Assembly: GCA_016702335.1 (NCBI GenBank)
Contig: JADJEF010000002.1
Span: forward strand, 62,001-126,000
DNA length: 64,000 bases
From: Rhodocyclaceae bacterium
GTDB taxonomy: Bacteria > Pseudomonadota > Gammaproteobacteria > Burkholderiales > Rhodocyclaceae
Reading direction: 5' to 3'
The translations under genes and the position numbers were made by a program. Shown one piece after another: positions 53,259 through 61,380 of this stretch (position 1 is the first letter of the stretch; the number at the start of each line of letters is the position of its first letter). The notes under the pieces are model-generated. The model saw nothing but the letters and a program-made list of their open reading frames with translations. It did not search any database and was not told the origin of the DNA.

Positions 53259-54350
53259 TTGCAAATCGATGTAGCGGCGCTGAAGGCCCTGTTCAATCCC
53301 AAGCTGCGCCCTTTGGTCGGCCTGGACATCAGTTCCACGTCTGTAAAGATGGTGGAACTGGTGGACGCGGGTAAAGGCAAGCCCCGGGTTGAGCGGTATG
53401 CCATAGAGAACATGCCTCGGGATGCTGTGGTGGATGGCAATATTGCCAACCTTGAGGCGGTCTCCGAGACGATAGCCAAGTGCTGGAAGCGATTGGGTAC
53501 CTCGACGCGTTTTGTCGCGATGGCCTTGCCCGGTTCGGCCGTGATTACCAAGAAGATCAATCTTCCGGCGAATCTGCGCGAGATCGAGATGGAAATACAA
53601 GTCGAGTCAGAGGCGAATCAATACATACCCTTCGCCTTGGAGGAGGTGAATCTCGATTTTCAGGTCATTGGGCCTGTGCCCGCCGACCCTGATAGTGTCG
53701 AGGTTTTGTTGGCAGCTTCGCGTAAGGAAAAAGTAGAAGATCGTGTCGCCGCCGCCGAGGCCGTCAACTTGAAGCCAGTAGTCATGGATGTCGAGTCGTA
53801 TGCCACCCAGGCGGCCTTCGATCTCGTCATTGCGGGGTTGCCAGGCGAGGGTAAGGAGCGGATCATTTCTCTGGTGGATGTGGGCGCTTCGGCAACCAAG
53901 TTCACGTTAGTGAAGGATGGGCAGCAGTTGTATTCCCGCGAACAGGCTTTTGGCGGGGGGTTGCTGACTCAGGACATCATGCGTGCCTACGGAATGAACA
54001 TGGAAGAATCGGAGGCGGTCAAACGTTCTGCGTCGCCCCCCGAGAATTACGAGGCGGAGGTGTTGCATCCCTTTCTCGAAAGTCTGTCGCAAGAAGTGTT
54101 GCGTGCTCACCAGTTCTTCTTCACGTCTACACCCCACTCCGAAGTGAATCACATCATCATGGCAGGGGGGGCCTCTCTTCTACCTGGTGTGGCCGAGATC
54201 GTTGGTCAGCGTTCCGGTGTTGATACCGTGCTGGCCAACCCTTTTGTAGCCATGGAAATTTCGCCGCGCATCAAGGCAAAGCAGTTGCGTTCGGATGCGC
54301 CCTCGCTGTTGGTTGCCTGCGGGCTCGCATTGAGGAAGTTTGACGAATGA
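53259..54350 (+). CDS. pilM: Type IV pilus inner-membrane-associated protein PilM
   Basis: PilM is an actin-like cytoplasmic protein that binds the PilN tail in the alignment complex. It is 363 residues. The start is TTG 53259, preceded by GGGGG. Relatives begin the same distance before the PLVGLDISSTSVKMVEL motif, so later starts would cut the fold. Also seen: LPGSAVITKKINLP, PVVMDVESYATQAAFD, LVDVGASATKFTLV and IMAGGASLLPGVAEIV. It overlaps pilN by four bases and heads the pilMNOPQ run. Confidence 0.95.
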   Translation: MQIDVAALKALFNPKLRPLVGLDISSTSVKMVELVDAGKGKPRVERYAIENMPRDAVVDGNIANLEAVSETIAKCWKRLGTSTRFVAMALPGSAVITKKINLPANLREIEMEIQVESEANQYIPFALEEVNLDFQVIGPVPADPDSVEVLLAASRKEKVEDRVAAAEAVNLKPVVMDVESYATQAAFDLVIAGLPGEGKERIISLVDVGASATKFTLVKDGQQLYSREQAFGGGLLTQDIMRAYGMNMEESEAVKRSASPPENYEAEVLHPFLESLSQEVLRAHQFFFTSTPHSEVNHIIMAGGASLLPGVAEIVGQRSGVDTVLANPFVAMEISPRIKAKQLRSDAPSLLVACGLALRKFDE

Positions 54351-54934
54351 TGCGCATTAACCTACTCCCTCACCGCGAGGAAAAGCGCAAGGCGCGACGG
54401 CATCAGTTTTGGGCACTGTCCGGGATGGTCACGGTGCTTGCCGGTCTGATCTGGTTTTTGGGTTATACGATCATCAACGGACGAATAACGGCCCAGATGG
54501 AACGTAATGACTTTCTGAGCGCCGAGATTTCCTCATTGGACAAAGAGATCGCAGAAATCAAAAAGCTTAAGCAACAGACAGATGCGTTTCTGGCGCGTAA
54601 GCGAGTCATTGAGGCGCTGCAAGCAAATCGAACAGAGACCATTCATTTGTTCAATGAGCTGAGCAAGCGGATGCCAGACGGGGTATATCTAAAAGCGCTC
54701 AAGCAGACAGGGCCAAAGCTGGCGCTAACCGGTATGGCGCAATCCAACGCACGAATCACCGCGTTGATGGACGCGCTTGAGGCATCGACCCTTCTGGAGA
54801 GCCCAACCTTGGTTTTGTCGACAAGCGAAGTTGTCGGGGGGCGCCGGTTGAACGCCTTCAGCGTCGAGATTCAGATCACCAATCAGACATTGGATAATGC
54901 TGATAGCAAAGAAAAAGCGGGGAAGAAAAAATGA
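54347..54934 (+). CDS. pilN: Type IV pilus inner-membrane protein PilN
   Basis: PilN carries the N-terminal peptide MMRINLLPHREEKRKARR that binds PilM, one membrane helix at about residues 22-42 (FWALSGMVTVLAGLIWFLGY), a coiled coil (DKEIAEIKKLKQQTDAFLARK) and a small periplasmic ferredoxin-like fold. It is 195 residues. It pairs with PilO to form the inner-membrane alignment complex. Start and stop each overlap the neighbours. The gene is visibly less G+C-rich than the window average (row 54541-54600 has 26 of 60). Confidence 0.95.
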   Translation: MMRINLLPHREEKRKARRHQFWALSGMVTVLAGLIWFLGYTIINGRITAQMERNDFLSAEISSLDKEIAEIKKLKQQTDAFLARKRVIEALQANRTETIHLFNELSKRMPDGVYLKALKQTGPKLALTGMAQSNARITALMDALEASTLLESPTLVLSTSEVVGGRRLNAFSVEIQITNQTLDNADSKEKAGKKK

Positions 54935-55647
54935 AATTTCCAGCGCTTATGGGTAAAAAAGAGCAGAAAAATCCTGACTCTGCCGAACTTAAAGAGAGCG
55001 ACGCAAAAAAAGCCCCAAGCTTTAATTTTGCAGGACTTGTTGAAGATTTCAAGACCCTCGACCCCAAAGACCCCGGCATGTGGCCAGCAGCGCCGCGTGC
55101 AGTAATACTAGTGGGAGTGTTCGCAGGACTTTTGGGTGCTGCTTGGTGGTTTGGCTGGAATGTTCAAATTGAAGAGCTCGACCAGAAAGTTGCTGAGGAG
55201 ACAACGCTGCGCGAAGACTGGGTCGGAAAGAAAAAACAGGCGGTTAACCTAGATGCCTACCGCCAGCAGCTTGCCGATATTGGCAACTCCTTTGGCTCAT
55301 TGCTGGAGCAGTTGCCGAATCAGGCAGAGATTGGCGACATCTTGGTTGACGTCAATAAGGCAGCGCAGAGCAGAGGGCTCGTGGTAGAGCTGTTCCGGCC
55401 CGCTCCCGAAGTCCGCAAGGACTTCTACGCTGAAAAGCCGATTGCGATGAAACTGACAGGCACGTATCACGATATAGCCACCTTTGCCGGTGACGTCGCG
55501 CAACTCCCGCGTATTGTGACGTTGAACGACATTGATCTGACGTCTGACGCGTCTGGCCGAACAATGACAATCAACACGACAGCCAAGACCTTCCGTTACC
55601 TTGACGACTCAGAGTTGTCGGGTAAGAAAAAGGCAGGTGCCAAATGA
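54931..55647 (+). CDS. pilO: Type IV pilus inner-membrane protein PilO
   Basis: PilO is the PilN partner in the alignment complex. It is 238 residues. Seen: a lysine-rich cytoplasmic start, one membrane helix near residues 53-72 (AVILVGVFAGLLGAAWWFGW), a coiled coil starting QIEELDQKVAEETTLR, and a periplasmic domain with LLEQLPNQAEIGDILVDVN. The unusually long N-terminal tail (about 50 residues before the helix) is common in betaproteobacterial forms. Overlaps pilN and pilP by four bases each. Confidence 0.94.
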   Translation: MKFPALMGKKEQKNPDSAELKESDAKKAPSFNFAGLVEDFKTLDPKDPGMWPAAPRAVILVGVFAGLLGAAWWFGWNVQIEELDQKVAEETTLREDWVGKKKQAVNLDAYRQQLADIGNSFGSLLEQLPNQAEIGDILVDVNKAAQSRGLVVELFRPAPEVRKDFYAEKPIAMKLTGTYHDIATFAGDVAQLPRIVTLNDIDLTSDASGRTMTINTTAKTFRYLDDSELSGKKKAGAK

Positions 55648-56204
55648 AACATTGGAAAATGGTTCGTGCGGGAATTCTTTGTGGTCTGGCGTTAGCCTTG
55701 GGAGCCTGTGCGACACAGGATCAGACCGAATTGCGCGAGTGGATGTCAGAGCAAGCGAAGGGGATGCGCGGGGGCGTCCCACCGCTTCCTGAAATCAAGC
55801 CGCTTGATGCCGTGGCGTATGAAGGAAAAGACTTGGTGGTTCCATTCTCTTCACAAAAGATCGTCACGGCCGAACCTGCCGCCAAGGCGATTGTGGGTGA
55901 GATTGGCCGAGTCAGGCAGCCATTAGAGAATTTTCCTTTGGAAGATCTCACAGTTCAGGGGATTATCGTCACAGGAAAGAGACCCTATGCCTTGGTGCAG
56001 CCAAAGCCGCCAAACAAGCCCATGCACGTAGGCGTTGGTGATTACCTAGGGCAGAATTTCGGCAAGGTCGTATCAATCGACTGCGAATCGGTGAAGGTTC
56101 TCGAGACAATCAAAGATAACAACGGCGTATGGACTGAGCGCGAAATAGTGAAAGTCCTGCCCAAGCAAGGAGAAACAAAATGCACAAATCTTGGCTCAAA
56201 CTGA
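55644..56204 (+). CDS. pilP: Type IV pilus assembly lipoprotein PilP
   Basis: PilP links the PilNO pair to the secretin PilQ in the periplasm. It is 186 residues. Seen: a lipoprotein signal with the lipobox LALGACATQD (Cys22), a flexible stretch, and the beta-sandwich HR domain with NFPLEDLTVQGIIVTGKRPYALV, HVGVGDYLGQNFGKVVSID and ENNGVWTERE-like DNNGVWTEREI. Its end overlaps the pilQ start by 25 bases. Confidence 0.94.
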   Translation: MKHWKMVRAGILCGLALALGACATQDQTELREWMSEQAKGMRGGVPPLPEIKPLDAVAYEGKDLVVPFSSQKIVTAEPAAKAIVGEIGRVRQPLENFPLEDLTVQGIIVTGKRPYALVQPKPPNKPMHVGVGDYLGQNFGKVVSIDCESVKVLETIKDNNGVWTEREIVKVLPKQGETKCTNLGSN

Positions 56205-58408
56205 CCGCAGCGGTAGCTGGGCTGATTTGCTCGAGCATTGCGCTTGCGGCCGATCCAACTGCCACAAATGCTATCGAAAAGGTGCATGTCGCAACAGAAT
56301 CTAATGTGCTCGTAGTCAGAGTTGACCTCGCCAATGAGGTCACGACCAAGCCGGGTTCCTGGAGTGTCGTTGAGCCACCGCGCATCGTGCTTGACTTTCC
56401 GGCAACAGAAAACAAAACCGGAAAGACTGCCAGTGCAGTCGCTGTCGCTGATCTGAAGAGTTTCAATATTGTCCAAACCGAGCAAATGACTCGTTTGGTG
56501 TTGAATCTCTACCGCACAGCTCAATACACGATTGAGGCGCAGGGTAAGACAGTTGTCATCAGAGTGGATAAACGCGCGCAGAATGATGCGACTCCTGCTG
56601 CCAGTAGTCCGCGCAATGAGCAGATGACCGGCAAGTCACCGGCACGCGGTGTGTTAGCTGATGCCGTGTCTACGATTCGCGACATCGGATTTCGTCGCGG
56701 AGAAGACGGCCAGGCACTGATTACGGTTGACCTCTCGGACGGCTCTGTTCCGGTTGATGTAAGGCGCGACGGTGACTTGCTTAAGGTGGAAATTCGTGGC
56801 ACCGAGTTGCCCGATCGCCTTCGCCTGCGTCGTGATGTGAACGACTTCGCCACCCCTGTTACAACCGTAACCTCTCAGGCCGTCGGAAACATCACGCGCG
56901 TGGATGTCAGTGCGCGTGGATCATGGTTTCACCAAGCCAACATGTCCGGCAATCAACTGACAGTCGAGGTGAAGCAAATACCGCAAAGCGATCTGAATAA
57001 GCTGGTACAGGCCGGGCAGCAGGGGCAAAAGGTTTCCATCAATTTCTTCGACGCAGAGTCAACGATGATCCTGCGTACCTTGGCAGAAATATCCGGCAAA
57101 AACGTCATGATCGACCCGTCTCTAGCCGGTCGTCGTGTCACGGTGTTGCTTGACAACATTCCCTATGATCAGGCCTTGGATATCGTCATGGCGCAAGCAA
57201 ATGCAGGCATGCGCGTACGCGGTGAGATCATTCTGTTTGGCGATCGGGCGATTCTGCAACGTCGTGACCAGGAGACGGCCGATGAACTTGTGCGCGCAAA
57301 CGAGACGGCACCAATAGTTTCCGAGACGTTCACGTTGAGCTACATAAAGCCTTCCGAAATGGTCGCACTCATTCGCGCCAACATTGCAGCGCCAGCCGGG
57401 CAGGGGGCTGCAGGCGCAGCTCCAGCAGCGCAAGCCCCGGGTGCAGCCCTTGCTGCGGCGGCCCAGGCCAACGGTGGCGGAATGCTCTCAAGTCGTGGCG
57501 TCATGTCACCCCACGATCCGACCAAGAAGCTATTTATTCGTGATACCGCTGCCGTCATTGAATCTGTGCGTGAAATCATCCGTGAAGTCGATATCCCGCA
57601 GAAGCAGGTCATGATTGAAGCACGGATCGTTGAGGCCTCAACAGGATTCACCAATAGTCTTGGCATCCGCATGAAACTATTTCAAGCGGATCAACTTGGG
57701 AGGCGTACTCCTGGCTTTGGGATAGGTAGCAGTGATAGCGCGCGAGCGGCTTTTGGAACCACTGCGGGCTTAACCAACACCGACTCCTTCGGCGGAACAT
57801 CAACACCCACGTTAGCTAGATCCACCGAAGTTTTTAACCCCGGATACGCGTTGAGTGCGACAACAAACTTTGGCTTGATGCTCTTTAACAGTGCAGCAAC
57901 CAGATTGCTATCCCTGGAACTGGCTGCCGCAGAAAATGATCTGAAGAACAAGACTGTTTCCGCGCCGAAGGTATTAACGATGGATCGCAAACCGGCGACA
58001 ATCAACAATACGCAGCAGGTAACCATTCTTACGGGCGTAAACGCAACCACTGGCTTGCCAATTTTCCAAACTTTCTCGGCACCTTTGAATCTGACGGTTA
58101 CCCCCTCAATAAATCCGGATAACCGCATCAGTCTTGAACTCGCAATCGCAAAGGGTACGATCACCAATGCAACAACAGGTAGCCTTGACACCAATACAGT
58201 GACAACCTCAGTAATCGTGGAAAATGGCGGTACGGTAGCCATAGGCGGATTTACTCGCGAAGGTGAGAATGTCAGTCAAGACCGTCTGCCGTTCTTTGGA
58301 GATCTGCCTTACGTCGGCTTCTTGTTCAAGACCACGCAGACAACAAAAAGCCGATCCGAGTTGCTTGTTTTCATTACCCCGAAAATCGTTGGCGACGACA
58401 AAATCTGA
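56180..58408 (+). CDS. pilQ: Type IV pilus secretin PilQ
   Basis: PilQ is the outer-membrane ring through which pili pass. It is 742 residues. Seen: a signal peptide cut near residue 23 (SSIALAADPT), AMIN domains that bind peptidoglycan (two repeats before residue about 270), the N0/N1 domains with VSINFFDAESTMILRTLAEISGKNVM, an alanine/glutamine linker (PAGQGAAGAAPAAQAPG), and the secretin core with KQVMIEARIVEAS, VSAPKVLTMD and VPFFG-like RLPFFGDLPYVGFLF. A strong terminator follows. A good ribosome site (AAGGAG) lies inside pilP. Confidence 0.97.
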   Translation: MHKSWLKLTAAVAGLICSSIALAADPTATNAIEKVHVATESNVLVVRVDLANEVTTKPGSWSVVEPPRIVLDFPATENKTGKTASAVAVADLKSFNIVQTEQMTRLVLNLYRTAQYTIEAQGKTVVIRVDKRAQNDATPAASSPRNEQMTGKSPARGVLADAVSTIRDIGFRRGEDGQALITVDLSDGSVPVDVRRDGDLLKVEIRGTELPDRLRLRRDVNDFATPVTTVTSQAVGNITRVDVSARGSWFHQANMSGNQLTVEVKQIPQSDLNKLVQAGQQGQKVSINFFDAESTMILRTLAEISGKNVMIDPSLAGRRVTVLLDNIPYDQALDIVMAQANAGMRVRGEIILFGDRAILQRRDQETADELVRANETAPIVSETFTLSYIKPSEMVALIRANIAAPAGQGAAGAAPAAQAPGAALAAAAQANGGGMLSSRGVMSPHDPTKKLFIRDTAAVIESVREIIREVDIPQKQVMIEARIVEASTGFTNSLGIRMKLFQADQLGRRTPGFGIGSSDSARAAFGTTAGLTNTDSFGGTSTPTLARSTEVFNPGYALSATTNFGLMLFNSAATRLLSLELAAAENDLKNKTVSAPKVLTMDRKPATINNTQQVTILTGVNATTGLPIFQTFSAPLNLTVTPSINPDNRISLELAIAKGTITNATTGSLDTNTVTTSVIVENGGTVAIGGFTREGENVSQDRLPFFGDLPYVGFLFKTTQTTKSRSELLVFITPKIVGDDKI

Positions 58409-58425
58409 CCACAGTGCTCGATCAG

Positions 58426-58454
58426 AAAAGACCGGCTCCGGCCGGTCTTTTTTT
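58426..58454 (+). terminator. Rho-independent terminator after pilQ
   Basis: AAAAGACCGG (58426-58435) pairs with CCGGTCTTTT (58442-58451) around a six-base loop and is followed by further T. It lies 17 bases after the pilQ stop and before aroK. Confidence 0.9.
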
Positions 58455-58472
58455 GCCTGATACAATCAGTGA

Positions 58473-59000
58473 ATGAGCGTATCGCCAAGAAATATCTACT
58501 TTGTAGGGCTAATGGGAGCGGGGAAAACCACGATTGCGCGACAACTGGCCAAGCGACTTCAACGGAACTTCCTCGATACAGACCAGGAAATTGAAAAGCG
58601 TACGGGTGTTCGTGTGCCGGTTATCTTTGAGATCGAAGGCGAACAAGGATTCCGTGACCGCGAAACCCGGTTGCTGCGCGAGCTCGCCGAGCAAAGCGAG
58701 TTGATAGTTGCTACAGGCGGTGGAATTGTTGCTGAGGCGGAGAATCGAACCCTTCTTGGCGGTTCGGGAACGGTCGTCTACCTCTCTGCGGCCCCAAGCT
58801 TACTCTACGAGCGCACGCGACGCGACTCGAATCGCCCCCTGCTTAACGTTGCCGACCCCCTTGCGAAGTTGCAGGAACTTCATGCCGTTCGGGATCCCCT
58901 TTACCGATCAGTAGCGCACTTGGTGATTCCGACACAAACCGGTAGCGTCGGCAATCTGGTACGCCGGATAGAACAGGAGCTCGAAGAATGCGCACCTTGA
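58473..59000 (+). CDS. aroK: Shikimate kinase
   Basis: AroK phosphorylates shikimate in chorismate synthesis. It is 175 residues. Seen: Walker A GLMGAGKTTIARQLAKRL, the shikimate-binding DTDQEIEKRTG, the RDRETRLLREL region, ATGGGIVAEAENR, and the lid RTRRDSNRPLL. Its start lies 18 bases after the terminator T-tract, so a promoter must be very close or read-through from pilQ is used. A TACAAT hexamer sits at 58461-58466. It overlaps aroB by 13 bases. Confidence 0.95.
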   Translation: MSVSPRNIYFVGLMGAGKTTIARQLAKRLQRNFLDTDQEIEKRTGVRVPVIFEIEGEQGFRDRETRLLRELAEQSELIVATGGGIVAEAENRTLLGGSGTVVYLSAAPSLLYERTRRDSNRPLLNVADPLAKLQELHAVRDPLYRSVAHLVIPTQTGSVGNLVRRIEQELEECAP

Positions 59001-60079
59001 ACGTTTCGCTCGGCGCACGCAGTTACGATATTCACATCGGCCCCGGATTGCTTCAGCAGCCCGAGTTGTACCTTAGACAAATACGAGGAAGCCGAGCATT
59101 CATTATTACCAATGAGATTGTCGCCCCCCTGTATCTGGCACCACTAAAGGCGGCACTGGCGAGCGCCGGCGTCCAAGCTGATGCGTTGGTGCTACCCGAT
59201 GGCGAGTCGCAGAAGAATCAAGGTTCTTTGAGTGCCATCTACGACAAAATGCTGTCGGCTCGATGTGATCGCACGATAACGGTCATTGCGCTTGGTGGCG
59301 GCGTTATCGGTGATATGGCTGGTTTTGCAGCAGCGACCTATCAGCGCGGCGTTCCTTTTATTCAGATTCCAACGACACTGCTTTCGCAGGTCGACTCGTC
59401 AGTAGGCGGTAAAACGGGAATCAACCATCCACTTGGGAAGAACATGATCGGTGCCTTCTGGCAACCGAAAATGGTTATCGCAGACACCGACACCTTGCGC
59501 ACCTTGCCGGACCGTGAACTGTCGGCGGGGCTGGCTGAAGTAATCAAGTACGGACTGATTCGCGATCTCGCGCTGCTCGAACTCATTGAATCCCGTATGC
59601 CAGCGCTTCTTCAGCGTGATCCTGATGCCTTGACGTTCGCCATCGAGCGCTCTTGCACAAACAAAGCCGATGTCGTCGCTGGTGATGAATTCGAGACCGC
59701 AGAACACGGTGGGCGCGCGCTGCTCAACCTAGGTCATACCTTCGGCCATGCCATTGAAGCCGCCGCTGGTTACGGAAATTGGCTGCACGGGGAAGCCGTG
59801 GCGGCAGGCACAGTTATGGCAGCGAAGCTGTCGCAACGTTTAGGTTGGTTGAGTGACGAAGATGTGGCCCGCGTCACAAACTTGTTCTCCGCCGCGCGAT
59901 TGCCTGTCAAGGGATTAACCATGGTGCCTGAACGCTATCTGGAGCTGATGGCACATGACAAAAAGGTCCGAGACGGGCGTCTGCGACTGGTTCTGCTAAA
60001 GCGAATTGGGGAAGCGATTACCGACGATAGCGCCTCGCGCGCCGACATCCTCGAAGCGATTGGGGGCTGCTGTGCCTGA
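58988..60079 (+). CDS. aroB: 3-dehydroquinate synthase
   Basis: AroB makes the first carbocycle of the shikimate route from DAHP, using NAD and a divalent metal. It is 363 residues. Seen: IALGGGVIGDMAGFAAATYQ and PTTLLSQVDSSVGGKTGINH (NAD and substrate loops), metal ligands in AEVIKYGLIRD and LLNLGHTFGHAIEAAAGYG-type LGHTFGHAIE, and HGEAVAAGTVMA. The pilMNOPQ-aroK-aroB order is the standard one in beta- and gammaproteobacteria. The following gene begins within its last codons if the GTG start is used. Confidence 0.96.
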   Translation: MRTLNVSLGARSYDIHIGPGLLQQPELYLRQIRGSRAFIITNEIVAPLYLAPLKAALASAGVQADALVLPDGESQKNQGSLSAIYDKMLSARCDRTITVIALGGGVIGDMAGFAAATYQRGVPFIQIPTTLLSQVDSSVGGKTGINHPLGKNMIGAFWQPKMVIADTDTLRTLPDRELSAGLAEVIKYGLIRDLALLELIESRMPALLQRDPDALTFAIERSCTNKADVVAGDEFETAEHGGRALLNLGHTFGHAIEAAAGYGNWLHGEAVAAGTVMAAKLSQRLGWLSDEDVARVTNLFSAARLPVKGLTMVPERYLELMAHDKKVRDGRLRLVLLKRIGEAITDDSASRADILEAIGGCCA

Positions 60080-61199
60080 CGCCATGAAGAACTACGCTGT
60101 GAGTGATTCGCGTTCTCCGGGCCGGATACACAGCGAACCTGCTCCTAAGGAAAGGGGCGAGTTTCAACGTGACCGCGATCGCATCATCCACTCAACGGCA
60201 TTTCGTCGTCTTGTGTATAAGACCCAAGTGTTCGTCAATCACGAAGGCGACTTGTTTCGAACGCGCCTGACCCACAGCATCGAGGTCGCACAGATAGCGC
60301 GCTCAATTTCGCGTACTTTGCAGCTCAACGACGACCTGGCCGAAGCGGTGGCGTTGGCACATGACTTGGGACACACTCCTTTCGGACATGCCGGTCAGGA
60401 TGCTTTGAACGAATGTATGCGCGATTACGGTGGCTTTGAGCACAATATGCAAAGCCTGCGGATAGTCGATCGGCTTGAAGAGCGCTATGCCGCATTCAAT
60501 GGCTTGAACCTGATGTTTGAAACGCGAGAAGGTATTCTGAAGCACTGCTCTCCTGCACGTGCCCGCGAGTTAGGTGGTGTCGGTCGCCGCTTTCTTGAAG
60601 ACAGGCGACCTTCATTAGAGGCCCAGATTTGCAATCTTGCCGATGAGATTGCCTACAATAATCACGACGTTGACGATGGGCTGCGCTCCGGGCTTGTGAC
60701 TACCGAGCAACTGGCGGAAATTCCGCTGTACGCGCGCCATGCCAAAGCGGTGCGCAAGCAATTCCCTGACCTGTCGCCTCGTCGCCTTATCCATGAAACG
60801 ATTCGATGCATGATCGATGATCAGGTCAGCGATCTGCTCGCCGAATCGCGCCGACGGATACGGGTCGCCGCGCCGGATTCGCCCGAAGCCGTCAGTGTTG
60901 CGCCACCCCTGATTGCGTTCTCCGAGCAGATGCACGCTGAAAATCGGGCAATGAAGACCTTTCTTCGAGAAAATCTCTACCGGCACTATCAGGTTCTGCG
61001 CATGACCCACAAAGCCCATCGCGTTATTTCTGATTTGTTCGCGATATTTTCAAGCGACCCACGTTTGCTACCGCCCCAATACAAGGAAATGACTGAAAAA
61101 TCATCGATTCCCCGCGTTGTGGCTGACTATATCGCGGGAATGACGGATCGGTACGCCATGAGAGAGCATCGCCGCCTGTTTGCTGTGGGTGAGATATAG
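60072..61199 (+). CDS. dgt: Deoxyguanosinetriphosphate triphosphohydrolase-like protein
   Basis: An HD-domain dNTP triphosphohydrolase that trims nucleotide pools. It is 375 residues from GTG 60072, which has GGGGG five bases upstream and overlaps the aroB stop. ATG 60084 is an alternative four codons later. Seen: GEFQRDRDRIIHSTAFRRL, the HD metal site spread over HEGDLFRTRLTHSIEVA and AHDLGHTPFGHAG, and CNLADEIAYNNHDVDDGL. The type is the shorter dGTPase-like class common after aroB. The final C-terminal helices are complete. Confidence 0.93.
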   Translation: MPDAMKNYAVSDSRSPGRIHSEPAPKERGEFQRDRDRIIHSTAFRRLVYKTQVFVNHEGDLFRTRLTHSIEVAQIARSISRTLQLNDDLAEAVALAHDLGHTPFGHAGQDALNECMRDYGGFEHNMQSLRIVDRLEERYAAFNGLNLMFETREGILKHCSPARARELGGVGRRFLEDRRPSLEAQICNLADEIAYNNHDVDDGLRSGLVTTEQLAEIPLYARHAKAVRKQFPDLSPRRLIHETIRCMIDDQVSDLLAESRRRIRVAAPDSPEAVSVAPPLIAFSEQMHAENRAMKTFLRENLYRHYQVLRMTHKAHRVISDLFAIFSSDPRLLPPQYKEMTEKSSIPRVVADYIAGMTDRYAMREHRRLFAVGEI

Positions 61200-61256
61200 C
61201 GCCCTGACGAGGCCCGGACACCCCGCCGGTGCAGGCACGGCGGCGGCCAACGCGTC

Positions 61257-61285
61257 TTGAAGTCGCCCGGAATTCCGGTTATATT
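61257..61285 (+). promoter_or_regulatory. Candidate sigma-70 promoter of gltB
   Basis: TTGAAG (61257-61262) and TATATT (61280-61285) with a 17-base spacer, about 95 bases before the gltB start. It is the best promoter match I noticed in the window. Confidence 0.65.
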
Positions 61286-61318
61286 CGTCAGCAGAAAACC
61301 CAATTAGAGGTCCACCGC

Positions 61319-61354
61319 AGCCGGGGAGCGCCATTGAGAGCCCCCGGCTTTTTT
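61319..61354 (+). terminator. Terminator-like hairpin in the gltB leader
   Basis: AGCCGGGG (61319-61326) pairs with CCCCGGCT (61342-61349) and runs straight into six T, the form of a strong Rho-independent terminator. It lies between the candidate promoter and the gltB start, so it is either an attenuator or the end of a short RNA of roughly 60 bases. Confidence 0.75.
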
Positions 61355-61380
61355 GCCGACATTTTTCTGAAGGATTTGCG

